From positions 186,001-250,000 of the forward strand of contig JACEFZ010004188.1 in NCBI GenBank assembly GCA_014155875.1: DNA of 64,000 nucleotides, read 5' to 3'. This stretch comes from Cepaea nemoralis (taxonomy: Eukaryota > Mollusca > Gastropoda > Stylommatophora > Helicidae). A program made the position numbers and the translations under genes. Positions 1 to 9,733 of this stretch are shown here, one piece after another (position 1 is the first letter of the stretch; each line of letters begins with the position of its first letter). The notes under the pieces are model-generated. The model did no database searches. It was not told where the DNA came from and worked only from the letters and a program-made list of their open reading frames with translations.

Positions 1-1475
1 TATTTTTATTTTATTATCTCTATCTGCTCCACAATTTTAGTCCACATTGCTTCCCAAATAGGTGTATGATTCCACCTCTTGAAGTGAGGTTTCACCAAGG
101 AAGATCGGATTGTAATTTGTTGGTTTAATCTCATGATCCTTGTCTTACATCTATGCATTTTTAGATCTAATTGTTGTGACCTCTCATCAAGTGGGGTTAG
201 TTTACCTGCGTCTGATTGTATGTGTGAGGTAGGAGTGCAAAGCCATTGGCAAAGTCCAAATCATTAAGTCACTTTGTTAGAGTCCATTGAATTCCATTTC
301 TGGCAGCAGATATCATTGTCTTCATAACCAGTCTGTATTCAGTAAGAATAATAATGGTGTCAGAAGTCTTCCACATCACACTAAATCTACATTTCATACC
401 TTCATATGTTGCCATTTTTAAGTTAATGCTGTTCTGTGGGATCCCATAGTGCTGCATAAACCTCCAATCAGATGGCAGTTGGAACCATTAGCAGTATGAC
501 TCTTCGCTGGCTGTTGAACGAGAGGACATAGCGTATGTGGGAATGTCCTGAGTGCAGTGATGTCGTTTCTTAGCTCAACTCAACTCAACTCCCTATCAAT
601 GCTGTCTAAGGCCTGTTCATAATCCATAAATCCAATATAGAGTGGCGATGTAGTTCAATACTTTGTCTTATTATTATGTGTAATGTTAGGTCTTTGTCAG
701 ATATGACTGAGTTACCTATTAACAGTAGACGGTACTAAGTGCTTTCTGTTAGCACCGAATGTTGGGTGACACTCACCAAACCCAACACCCAACATTGTGC
801 CAGTAGCTTCAGACAGAGGAGCACAATTGGGAGAGTGTCAGGAAATGCAACCTAAAGACTAAATGTCAAGGCAGGGCAGACCAGGCCCTAAGCCTTGGTC
901 AGCAACTGGTCTAGGATCGAAGCTCAGATTGGTGGACAGTTGGAGCATTGCTTCACAGGTCCAGCAGCTTCTGAAATGTGTTTCAGATATACTGGTATTA
1001 ACTTTCCTCTGGAGTAAACTAGGCAGGCCGAGAGGGCAATCATGTTGCATGGACAACACATGGGCTCAACAATTCAGCCCAGGCTTTGTGCTAGGGAGAG
1101 GTGTAACTCAGTCCCTGGTTCCCACCATGGGTTTTAGTTATTATGCCTTTTTTGAAGCACAATATAACAAACTATGGTCTGTCAAGATGGCAAGGTGTCA
1201 GCAATACCAATGCAGGATCCAGTGCAGACATGCATGGAATTAAAGTGAGCGGCACAATACAAACAACTATGGAATAAAATGACCAGGACATTTCGTGAAC
1301 AGGCCAAGGGCTGAAAAACTTGCTGATGAGTTGTGTGACATCCTGTACTACATAATAGATCTCTGGTTCAAATCCAGCTGTAGCTGAATTTTCCTCTATA
1401 GGAAGTGTAGAGGCAACAGAAATGTTTCTGGGACATTTGTAATAAATACCTTGTACTGATAGAATTTGCCAGAGG
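1..1475. other. Non-coding upstream stretch with repeat relics
   Basis: No convincing gene is visible. Bases 485-600 match, in reverse orientation, a dispersed repeat seen again near 20160, 21413, 46885 and 51373 (core caactcaactcaactc, and a ctgagtgcagtgatgtc block). Bases 1128-1200 resemble the 3' end of LINE-B that follows the finger domain at 11050-11120. An open frame at 863-1243 runs into that relic and is not credible as a gene. Confidence 0.5.
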
Positions 1476-1612
1476 ATCGACTTTATTGCATTGGTTTTGT
1501 CCCATATGGCTCGATCTCTTTCTGCAGGCTAGCCTGCTGAAAGTGTCGCACAGAGCACAAACTCTGTAGCTCCAGCGATGATCTCCTGGAGTCTCTGAGT
1601 TCATGACAGCAC
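1476..1612 (-). repeat. SINE-2 3' part (tRNA-derived family)
   Basis: This is the reverse complement of the body of a SINE found complete at 54733-54925. Shared blocks include catatggctc, gcacaaactctgtagctcc and ctggagtctctg. Only the tRNA-unrelated body and tail are present. It lies about 100 bp upstream of the tentative first exon. Confidence 0.6.
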
Positions 1613-1710
1613 ACCCACTCATTCTCCACATCTGATTGAGACTTTTTTGCACAAACACAATATTCCGCTCGTTTGTCCGCTCTCCCAACATGACTTTTTG
1701 CCATTTTTAG

Positions 1711-1874
1711 CTTTTGCCCAAGCTGAAAATGCAGCTGAAAGAGACTGAATTTGAGTCACAAGAAGACATTATGGAGAGCCCAATGGCCACACACTACTCC
1801 ATTCCCAAAGAGATCTACCTGAAGACAGACCTTCCAGCTTGGTGGCACCACTGGAAAAAATGTGTACAGTTCCA
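1711..1874 (+). CDS. Mn-type CDF transporter, tentative exon 1 (N-terminal cytosolic region)
   Basis: The proposed exon follows the acceptor ccatttttag and reads 54 codons plus 2 nt. It encodes a hydrophilic stretch with KEIYLKTDLPAWWHHWKKC near its end. The first in-frame ATG is at 1729; starting there gives a 391-residue protein, close to the usual 390-410 residues of MTP8-11-type CDFs. The donor ttcca|gttaagt is weak at -1 and +3. It was chosen because exon 2 needs a phase-2 partner, and the join then reads on without a break into LFYEHQDEL. The stronger-looking gtacag site 10 bp upstream would be out of phase. The position fits the charged N-terminal segment before the YYxxQDEL block of this family. 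Upstream exons may lie outside the window. This is the least certain exon. Confidence 0.5.
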
Positions 1875-2370
1875 GTTAAGTACTTCTAAGGGAAGCATTT
1901 CTAAGGGAAGAAATGTGTACAGTTCCAGTTAAGTACTTCTAAGGGAAGCACTTCTAAGGGGTGAAATGTATACAGTTCCAATTAAGTACTTCTAAGGGAA
2001 GCATTTTTAAAGGAAGAAATGTGTACAGTTCCAATTAAGTACTTCTAAGGGAAGTATTTCTAAGGGAAGAAATGTATACAGTTCCAGTTAAGTACTTCTA
2101 AGGGAAGCACTTCTAAAGAAAGCATTTCTAAGGGAAGTACTTCTAAGGGAAGACATGTATACAGCTCCAATTAAGTACTTATAATGGAAGTATTTCTAAG
2201 GGAAGAAATGTATACAGTTCCAGTTAAGTACTTCTAAGGTAAGCACTTCTAAAGAAAGCATTTCTAAGGGAAGCACTTCTAAGGGAAGACATGTATACAG
2301 CTCCAATTAAGTACTTCTAATGGAAGTAATTTTAAGGGAAGTAATTCTAAGGGAAGCACTTCTAAGGGGA
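1855..2370 (+). repeat. 53-bp tandem repeat containing the exon 1 splice donor
   Basis: The block tacagttcca(g/a)ttaagtac recurs at 1865, 1918, 1971, 2024, 2077, 2160, 2213 and 2296. Spacing is 53 bp, with two 83-bp steps that carry an extra 30-bp part. The first unit contains the 3' end of tentative exon 1 and its donor; later units copy it. In four units the donor GT is AT. Confidence 0.85.
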
Positions 2371-2489
2371 TTAGGCGATGAGATTTCCAGAAGAGAAGTT
2401 GTCTTCTTCCAGACAAAAGATCCAATACTTCTCAAACAGACCTGGGATTTGTGGTTTCTTGGGGACTGCAGTAGGTCACATGGAAATAT

Positions 2490-3240
2490 TAATCAAGAAT
2501 CAACATGACTGCATTCAGAACATTCTCACAAGTGCTCCGTCTAACTACTTCAATTAGCCAAAGAAGAGTCCCCATGCTAATGTTACCAGTGGCAGTCTGA
2601 TTGGATGTCCGCCTGCGTTTTTCTCTACACACTGAGTGTCTCCCAGATCCACTGCTTACCCTCAGCTGAATCAGCCTCTCCAGATCTGGGTCTTTGTTTT
2701 GCTTTCCAGGTAATCCCAGAGAACCATCACCACACCAGCCTTGTCATAATTGATCTCACCACTCAAAAGAGCACATCAGCAGCCAGTTTATCAACCTCTC
2801 CAGACCTAGGTCTTTGGTTTGCTTTCCATGTAACCTCAGAGAGCTATCACTGCTTCAGTCTTGTCATAATCTGTCTCAACGCTCAGCATCAGCCAGTCTA
2901 TCAGTCTGTTCATTATCTCACACACCCGCATGCCCTGCCCAGAAAATTCATGATATGTTCTTGACCTTCATCATTTCGAGTGATGCAAGCCACTCCATGC
3001 GGAATGTACTAGTTTCTACTTTCAACAACATGCTCTACAAGTCTGTCACGAAAACAACACTCTGTACTACCCTCCAGTCATCAGAACGCTGCCATTGCAG
3101 CCCCTCCCCCTCCATTCTCGTGCTGCAGATCGTTATATAATATGCCAGACTTTCCTTTTGTACAATGTCCCTTAACCTTTGTATTGAATCCCCCATCTGC
3201 ACTGTTTCCCTTGCACCACAAAGTTACATTCAGGATTATC
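2490..3240 (+). other. Intron 1 remainder with relics of a dispersed repeat
   Basis: Bases 2500-2960 contain degenerate copies of a family also seen at 20200-20300 and 46930-47030 (aagagtcccca, gcagtctgatt blocks). A 115-bp segment with tcagcctctccagatctgggtctttg is imperfectly duplicated around 2665 and 2790. No gene is seen. Confidence 0.45.
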
Positions 3241-3261
3241 AGTTGTCTCTTGTGCTTGCAG

Positions 3262-3406
3262 ACTGTTTTATGAGCATCAGGATGAATTGATTACCATCTT
3301 CGAGAACACAGCCACCGACTCCAAGTTAGAAATTTACCTTCAGAACACAACAGACACTAGTACCCTGGTCATGCGACTGTCCCAGATTTCATTTGCTGTC
3401 AACTTG
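3262..3406 (+). CDS. Mn-type CDF transporter, exon 2
   Basis: Acceptor cttgtgcttgcag and donor ttg|gtaata enclose 145 nt: one nucleotide finishing a split codon, then 48 codons ending in phase 0. The product begins LFYEHQDELITIFENTA and ends SQISFAVNL. FYEHQDELI matches the YYEKQDELI-type block that precedes the first membrane helix in CDF proteins. The hydrophobic end of the exon starts TM1, which exon 3 completes. The next intron is 16.4 kb, mostly LINE insertions and the 63-bp array. Family assignment is strong because the following exons carry the diagnostic motifs. Confidence 0.82.
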
Positions 3407-3514
3407 GTAATACTTTTTGCTTATAAATCGCTACATTTTTAGTTTGCATTTACTGTATTTGAGTAAATACTGAAAATGAAAATAAACTACAAACATTCGT
3501 TAATTCTTACCACT

Positions 3515-3602
3515 GCTACTACTACATCCACCATCACCACTATCACCACCACCACCACCACCCCTCACTACCACCACCCCCCACCACCACCATCACCACC
3601 TA
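3515..3602 (+). repeat. (ACC)n-rich microsatellite
   Basis: Imperfect runs of accaccacc lie about 110 bp downstream of the exon 2 donor. Confidence 0.9.
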
Positions 3603-3624
3603 CTAAGAGTATTGCTATCATGAC

Positions 3625-3756
3625 TACTATTCGGAGTGGGTTTGCTTGATGGCGAGGGACACTGTTAATAGGGAAAGCTAATTCACACGCAAAGTTCAGT
3701 CCACTACTGTATATAGAGTGTTTGGACTACGCTGGAGTTCAAAGCGATAGTATACT
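3625..3756 (+). repeat. SINE-1 3' half
   Basis: It matches the body of SINE-1 (cggagtgggttt, gatggcgaggga, aaagctaattcacac, gactacgct). The tRNA-like head is missing. The copy runs into tagatagatagatagata and the large trinucleotide tract. Confidence 0.7.
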
Positions 3757-3759
3757 ACT

Positions 3760-3778
3760 AGATAGATAGATAGATAGA

Positions 3779-3846
<68 letters not shown>

Positions 3847-3848
3847 TG

Positions 3849-3879
<31 letters not shown>

Positions 3880-3905
3880 TGACTACTACTACTATGACTA
3901 CTATG

Positions 3906-3981
<76 letters not shown>

Positions 3982-3983
3982 TG

Positions 3984-4015
<32 letters not shown>

Positions 4016-4048
4016 CACCACCACACCACCACCACCACCACCACCACC

Positions 4049-4134
<86 letters not shown>

Positions 4135-4178
4135 CTCTACTACTACTACTACCTCTACTACTACTACTACTACTACCT

Positions 4179-4239
<61 letters not shown>

Positions 4240-4241
4240 CT

Positions 4242-4286
<45 letters not shown>

Positions 4287-4317
4287 ATTATTACTACTAC
4301 TACTACTACTACTACCT

Positions 4318-4351
<34 letters not shown>

Positions 4352-4354
4352 CTA

Positions 4355-4402
<48 letters not shown>

Positions 4403-4419
4403 CTCTACTACTACTACCT

Positions 4420-4474
<55 letters not shown>

Positions 4475-4476
4475 CT

Positions 4477-4543
<67 letters not shown>

Positions 4544-4575
4544 CTCTACTACTACTACTACTACTACTACTACCT

Positions 4576-4648
<73 letters not shown>

Positions 4649-4674
4649 CTCTACTACTACTACTACTACCTCTG

Positions 4675-4744
<70 letters not shown>

Positions 4745-4757
4745 CACCACCACCACC

Positions 4758-4810
<53 letters not shown>

Positions 4811-4824
4811 CTCTACTACTACTA

Positions 4825-4862
<38 letters not shown>

Positions 4863-4882
4863 ACTACTACTACTATGACTAT

Positions 4883-4957
<75 letters not shown>
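3760..4957 (+). repeat. 1.2-kb (CTA)n microsatellite with ACC, CTG and CTC variants
   Basis: A short GATA run leads into about 1.2 kb of almost uninterrupted cta/tac triplets with (acc)n blocks near 4006-4058 and 4735-4768, scattered ctc variants and a (ctg)6 block near 4840. Homopeptide reading frames on both strands (Thr, Leu, Val) are a consequence of the triplet repeat and are not called as genes. Confidence 0.97.
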
Positions 4958-4958
<1 letters not shown>

Positions 4959-4964
4959 GTTGCT

Positions 4965-5280
4965 GCTGGCACCTTGCTGTCCTGACAGATGATAGTTTGT
5001 TACATTGTTCTTTAAATAAAAGCATAATAACTACAACCCATGACAGTAGCAAATGTGATTGGATAGACCAGTTCACATGGTAAATGTTCATCCACAGCGG
5101 GTGCATGTGATCCCATGGTCATTTTCACCATCATGCCCCCTCTGACATCTCACACACTCAGTGTCTGATCTATCTGCAATCATTTTCTGCTTTTTCTTTC
5201 CTGATCTTTGCTCTCCGTGCAACGCGATCAGTGACGACTTGCTCCCAAGGTGCAATATCAGTGCTTGTATCATTCAGGTC
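4965..5280 (-). pseudogene. LINE-B 3' end fragment (C-terminal RT tail and finger region)
   Basis: Read on the minus strand, this resembles the end of the LINE-B polyprotein at 10800-11100. It has a DLNDTGTDIAPWEQVV-like stretch (clear in the sister copy at 9560-9622), then a run up to the HAFTCTRCG-type finger start, then the 3' UTR. Stops and missing finger residues show it is dead. A near duplicate is at 9480-9622. Confidence 0.65.
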
Positions 5281-5362
5281 TACTACTACTGCTGCTACTG
5301 CTGCTGCTAACGTATCCTTTACCTCTTCTACAAAGTCTGTCACCATAACTGCTACTGCAGTT
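5281..5362 (+). repeat. Ancestral-type unit of the 63-bp repeat
   Basis: A short tactactactgctgct tract leads into one copy of a gctaacgt...tctgtcaccataactgct unit. It is related to, but diverged from, the main array. It sits directly on the LINE-B fragment, as in the copy at 9623-9733. Confidence 0.6.
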
Positions 5363-5369
5363 GTGCTTG

Positions 5370-5727
5370 ATATTGTGGGTAAAGAATGCTTGACGTTCCA
5401 GGAGGAGGATTTCCTGCAGTGGTTTTTCTGTTCAGCCTTTTCTTTACAGCTCTTGCAGTCCTGGTTGCTTCACAAGTGACTGCACCCTTGCGTAATGATG
5501 TACACCACGAATTTTGGTCTTTGGCAGCAGTCTTCCAGTTGTCATGATGAATTCCAAAAGCTTTCATTGAGATTTTCAGAGTGTCTTTAAAGCGTTTCCT
5601 CTGGCCACCTTGGGAGTGTTTACCACAACACAGCTCATCGTAAAAATTTTGTTTAGGGAGCCTGTGATCCACCTCTTAACACCTTGCGAGTTAAGTGACC
5701 AGCCCAGCGAATCTGATTCTTCATTAG
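5370..5727 (-). pseudogene. LINE-B fragment, second subtype, split by LINE-A
   Basis: The minus strand encodes a decayed version of the segment at 44030-44340 (LLMKNQIRWAGHLTRK, then GNPPPGTSS). The first Cys pair of the finger is changed to YPQY. The fragment continues at 9452-9480 (LETASMPSIHTLLM) on the far side of LINE-A, so LINE-A landed inside it. Confidence 0.75.
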
Positions 5728-5760
5728 CAGTTAGTTAGTTAGTTAGTCGACAGATGATCC

Positions 5761-6537
5761 TCATTGCACATCGAACCATTCAGTCCATAAGTGCTCGGAT
5801 CCCCTGCTCAGCAAATCCTGCAGCGTGTAGCGGCTAACGACACCAGTTCTGTGTTGGTTTATCAATCTTCTTTGGCTTCCTGCGTAGTGTTCTTGTTTGG
5901 CCACACCTCTTTTAATTTGCTGTTCTCGCAGTCTGACCATGGTTGTAGATTCACAGTCATCACTTGGTTCTCGCAAAAGTCTTACTTCTCGTAGAGCATT
6001 CAGAATGTCAGCCTGGTCCATGGCGCGTCCGCCCTCCACAGTAGCCTTACCTGCGAGCTTGTCAGCCCGCTCATTTCCTTGTACTCCCGCATGCCCTGGC
6101 ACGAAGATGAAATTAATCTTTGCCAGCCGAGACCACTCCAGAGACAGCAACCACTCTCTTCGGATCCATCCCATCTCTATCCTCTTGAGCAAGCTCATCG
6201 AGTCACTTAGGAAACATGCCCTAGTGAATGTCTGTGTCTCGAGCCATGTTATTGCTTTACTTACTGCCATGACTTCCATAGTCAGGCTACTTGTGGTCTC
6301 AACAAAAGCACCAGAGTCCTCCTTCACAATTCTCCCTCCGGCCTGAGCCATTAAGGCCCATGAGCTTCTCACATGTCGGACGACTGACCCATCTGTGTAA
6401 ATGACAGCATCACCGTCTAACGAATTCTCGAAAATCAACGCTTGTACTTCCGCCTCCACAGCAGCCGGATTTTCTTGTCTGCATTTTCTGTCTAGTTGGA
6501 TGCAAACAGAAAAGGGCATACCGAAATCTGTTGGCAC
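5761..6537 (-). pseudogene. LINE-A copy 1 RNase H domain
   Basis: An open frame of 258 codons encodes a C-terminal RNase H. Acidic residues are visible in YTDGSVV, TMEVMAVSKA and LSDSMSLL, with the final VPGHAGVQGNERADKLAG motif. All four expected catalytic positions look intact even though the upstream RT is dead. After the domain come QHRTGVVSRYTLQDLLSRG and EHLW. It is separated from the RT frame by a shift near 6540-6570. It supplies a strand-hydrolysing activity in related LINEs; activity here is not expected. Confidence 0.75.
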
Positions 6538-6568
6538 TTGTACCCACTCCTCGCCAGGTTCTAAGTCC

Positions 6569-7640
6569 TCAAGTGAACACTACCTGTTGAAGAATGTCTT
6601 CGGCTTGACCCATCCACGACCTTCCTCTTTTTAACCTGCTGCCCTTCACCTTCCTAATTTCACTATGCAGTGGATGTTGTGTGTTTGCGTTAACTCTGAG
6701 GTAGGCACGTGCTCTGTAAATTTGTATTCTGTCTTCAATGGTTGGAAAATCAAGAAGGTAGCGCATCGCCCTGCATGCTGTATCTCTTGTACATCCAAGA
6801 ATAATGCGCATAGCTTCGTTCTGTATCCTTTCCATCTTTTCTATCTGCTTACGGCTGAGAGTCAGGATCGCCATCGCATACTCAAAAACAGACATGACTA
6901 GCCCCTTGTATAGAAGACATAGATGGCGCTGCTCACAGTTTGCTGCCGCCATCACCCGCATCGCAGCTAAATTCCACTTGGCCTTTGTTATCACCTGGTC
7001 TATGTGCTCATTATAAGCAAGGCTTCGATCAAAACGTATCCCCAGGTAATTCATTGCCTGCGTTCTTTCCACAGTCTCTGAACACAGATTTACCGTTGGT
7101 GTTGGAGTGTTGACAATATGGTTATTCAAAGAGAACCATGTCACTGTTGCCTTTGTTGGGTTGACCATTGCCCCAGCTTCAACACACCAAGTACTTATGT
7201 GATTGAGTTCGGTTTGTAGTTCCATAGCAACCTGATCTCTATCCTTACCCTGACGATACACTAAAACATCGCCGGCATATGACAGTGTCCTCCCCGGTCC
7301 AGTGATATGCTCACTGGTGATTCTCACAGTGTAGGCGTTGAACAGCACCAGAGATAATGGTGATCCCTGTGGTAGGCCAGGATATATTGTTGTTGGTTCC
7401 GAAGTCCAACTGCCACATCTAAAAACTACTTTCTATTGGAAGAGGGCTGTGGCGATCCAACTAAGGAGGAAAGCACTTATCTTGAGTTCAAGAAGCTGAA
7501 GCATTAAGAAATCCAATGGTACTCTGTTGTATGCATCCTCAAGATCAATCGCTGCAGCAAAGGTTTCTATGCCTGAGTGGAAACCTTCATAGACATCATG
7601 GGTAAAAACTGCTGCATTGGTCCAGGTTTCTCTTTTTGGA
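6569..7640 (-). pseudogene. LINE-A copy 1 reverse transcriptase core
   Basis: The open part (7348-6569) starts just after GLPQGSPLSL. It includes TLSYAGDVLVYRQG (motif C, with Gly for the first catalytic Asp), MNYLGIRFDRSLAYNEHID and the thumb-like EKMERIQNEAMRIILGCTRDT. Upstream, 7640-7360 carries IDLEDAYNRVP (motif A) with an in-frame stop after it. Compare the intact FADD in copy 2 near 24325. Confidence 0.78.
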
Positions 7641-7720
7641 CGGTACCCTCCCAGGGTAGGTGGGAAAACACCTTGCCTCTCTAGTTGGCTTTATATTTTC
7701 CTGGCAATTAACTTCTCCAA

Positions 7721-8560
7721 TTATTCTACATGGTTATTACTCGATATCCCTGAATTTTTGTGTGGTCTTTGCCAGGCTTCGGCAAGGGAATCAGATAACT
7801 CTGTTATGTTAGCGCTCCCTAATATGTTATTGTAAATGTCTGCTATTTTCTTTGGCTCGTCGGTACATCTATTGATGTCATTGTATCTTATGCCATCTGG
7901 CCCTGGAGCGTTGTTGTTTGATTGTTGAAGCACAGCCTTGATTTCTTTCACTGTCACTGTGTCTTCATTCAAAATGTTCTGGGCCTTGCATCTGTCTGAG
8001 GTGACCTCCCTCGCAAGATTTCGGTCTCTCATGTCTGTCTGGTTGCTCTGCTTTAGATAGCGTTCGAAGAGGGCCTTTCCCTTGTTCTCGTCAGTCCTCT
8101 GCCAGATGAGGTCAGCACCTTGGAAGTCATAAATTCTCTTATTCTTGGCTACCCCACTCATGCTTTTATGTAGTCGCCAGAACAATTTCAGTGATTTGTC
8201 TGTGCTTACTCTTTGACATACTTCTGCCCATTTTTCACTTTTAACCTCCTTAACCAGTTTTTTGAAATAGCTTACTTTTGTATGCATCTCTCTTTCTAAG
8301 TTCATGCAGGGACTAGGATGGGCAACTCTGTTCTTGGCCTTTTGCCATTTCCTTACAGCACTGCGCTTATCCACCCAGGCCTTCTCCACCTCATAATTCC
8401 ACCACGGTAGCTGCTCCCAGCTTTTTTCCCTGCCCTGAAGCTTTCTACGCTTGTTGCGCCTTAATTTGCTCACCACATCTTGCCCTGTACTGTCATACTG
8501 GAAAATCTTGACCTTGACTTGTGCTGCCTGGTTCTGCCTTTCTCTACCAATATGCTGCAA
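7721..8560 (-). pseudogene. LINE-A copy 1 region between endonuclease and RT
   Basis: A 279-codon frame holds the basic linker (PWWNYEVEKAWVDKRSAVRKW) and the RT N-terminal signature (SNNNAPGPDGIRYNDI). It ends in a stop or frame break near 7721, before the RT core. Confidence 0.72.
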
Positions 8561-9479
8561 GGGTGATGGTCGCTGCCATGATACCTGCTATAATGCTTGA
8601 ATCTTTAATTACTGATGTATTTACGCTCGCTGTCCTTACACAAACACTGTAGCAGATTAACGGGAACCAAAATTTCAACGGAACTGAATAATCTTTCGAA
8701 CGATGATGCTCCATGTCAGTAATGAACTTTATTAATGTTGATCTGCCGCACAGACTGATATATGACAGTTCCCATGTTAATGGGAGGGACAGTCAAAATA
8801 TAATAATAAATAATTTATACATACTTTACTTCAGCTGCCAAGCTAGATCCCTCTTAATATGTAAATCTCTTTCGTTCCGAATCGCTAAACAATGTGACTT
8901 ACAGACTTCTGTATACAGCTGATTTCATGACTTCGAGCTGACATTGAACCGGCAAATTATGACGCCATAAACTCTATCATGTTATCGGTCTTCAACGTCC
9001 TTCTGCTAAACATCCTCCTTCCTGCAGATTGTGCCGTTATTTTCTTCTCTTCTGTAATCTCATATGTCATATTCATCAGTTCTTTCAGTTGGCTAATAGT
9101 GTTGTTCTTTCTCTGTTGTTACTTTGTGCGTCCTTCTGCCTGATGTTTTCAATCTTCACTGCCCATGGTAACCGTAGTCTGTATGATGTCATGTAGTAAC
9201 TTATGTATTCATGCGCCCCTAGGTTATCTCTCCCTATTCGTTTGCCACAATTTTCGTATCCGATTATAAATCATTGACTATTGCCTCCGACGCTACATAG
9301 CAGTATCCTAGAACACCCCATCTACACACTGTAGTGAATGAAGGAGAAACCAGCGCCAGATCAATAGCACTGTCCTCATCACCTGGACGGCAGCTGTCCT
9401 GGTGACACAGCCACTGTTGATACAAACCAGTTCGATGGTTTCAAGTGCAGATTCATTAGTAGAGTGTGGATACTGGGCA

Positions 9480-9622
9480 TGGACGCTGTTTCTAGGACTT
9501 CAGTGTCTGATCTATCTGCAATTATTTTCTGCTTTGTGTTTCCTGATCTTTGTCCTTCATGCAACACGATCAGTGACGACTTGCTCCCAAGGTGCAATAT
9601 CAGTGCCTGTATCATTCAGGTC
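9480..9622 (-). pseudogene. LINE-B 3' end fragment, near duplicate of 5158-5280
   Basis: The reverse strand shares cagtgtctgatctatctgca, gatcagtgacgacttgctcc and tgtatcattcaggtct with 5158-5280. Both are followed by a tac/tgc tract and a 63-bp-type unit, so the pair looks like a local segmental duplication. Confidence 0.65.
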
Positions 9623-9733
9623 TACTACTACTACTAATACTACTACTACTACTGCTGCTACTGCTGCTGCTAACGTGTCCACTACTGCATCTACAAATTC
9701 TGTCACCATTACTGCTACTGCTGCTGCCAACGT
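9623..9733 (+). repeat. Trinucleotide tract and ancestral repeat unit 5' of the LINE-B insertion
   Basis: A tactactac/tgctgctac tract passes into gctaacgtgtccactactgc and acaaattctgtcacc. The last 11 bp, gctgccaacgt (9723-9733), are duplicated at 11129-11139, so the tract and the main 63-bp array were continuous before LINE-B inserted. Confidence 0.85.

Larger units (their letters stand above)
5728..9451 (-). mobile_element. LINE-A copy 1 (APE remnant, RT, RNase H), degenerate
   Basis: Minus-strand non-LTR retrotransposon. In coding order: a residual endonuclease end (GSDHHP, near 8570), an RT N-terminal region (8560-7721), the RT core (7620-6570; IDLEDAYNRVP, GLPQGSPLS), then RNase H (6537-5761; YTDGS, MEVMAV, LSDSMSLL, VPGHAGVQGNERADKL). 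Frames are broken by shifts and stops. The RT motif that should read Y/F-A-D-D reads YAGD, so one catalytic Asp is lost. The 3' tail on the minus strand is (ctaa)n. An 8-bp duplication, ttcattag, flanks it (5720-5727 and 9452-9459). Bases 8600-9450 show no recognisable coding sequence. The domain set suggests an I/R1-like group, but the clade is not established. Confidence 0.82.

Noticed and set aside
863..1243. 126-codon open frame
   Set aside because: It runs into a LINE-B 3' relic and has no recognisable domain; the opposite strand is also open.
3758..4985. Long poly-Thr/poly-Leu/poly-Val open frames
   Set aside because: They follow from an uninterrupted trinucleotide microsatellite and are open on both strands.
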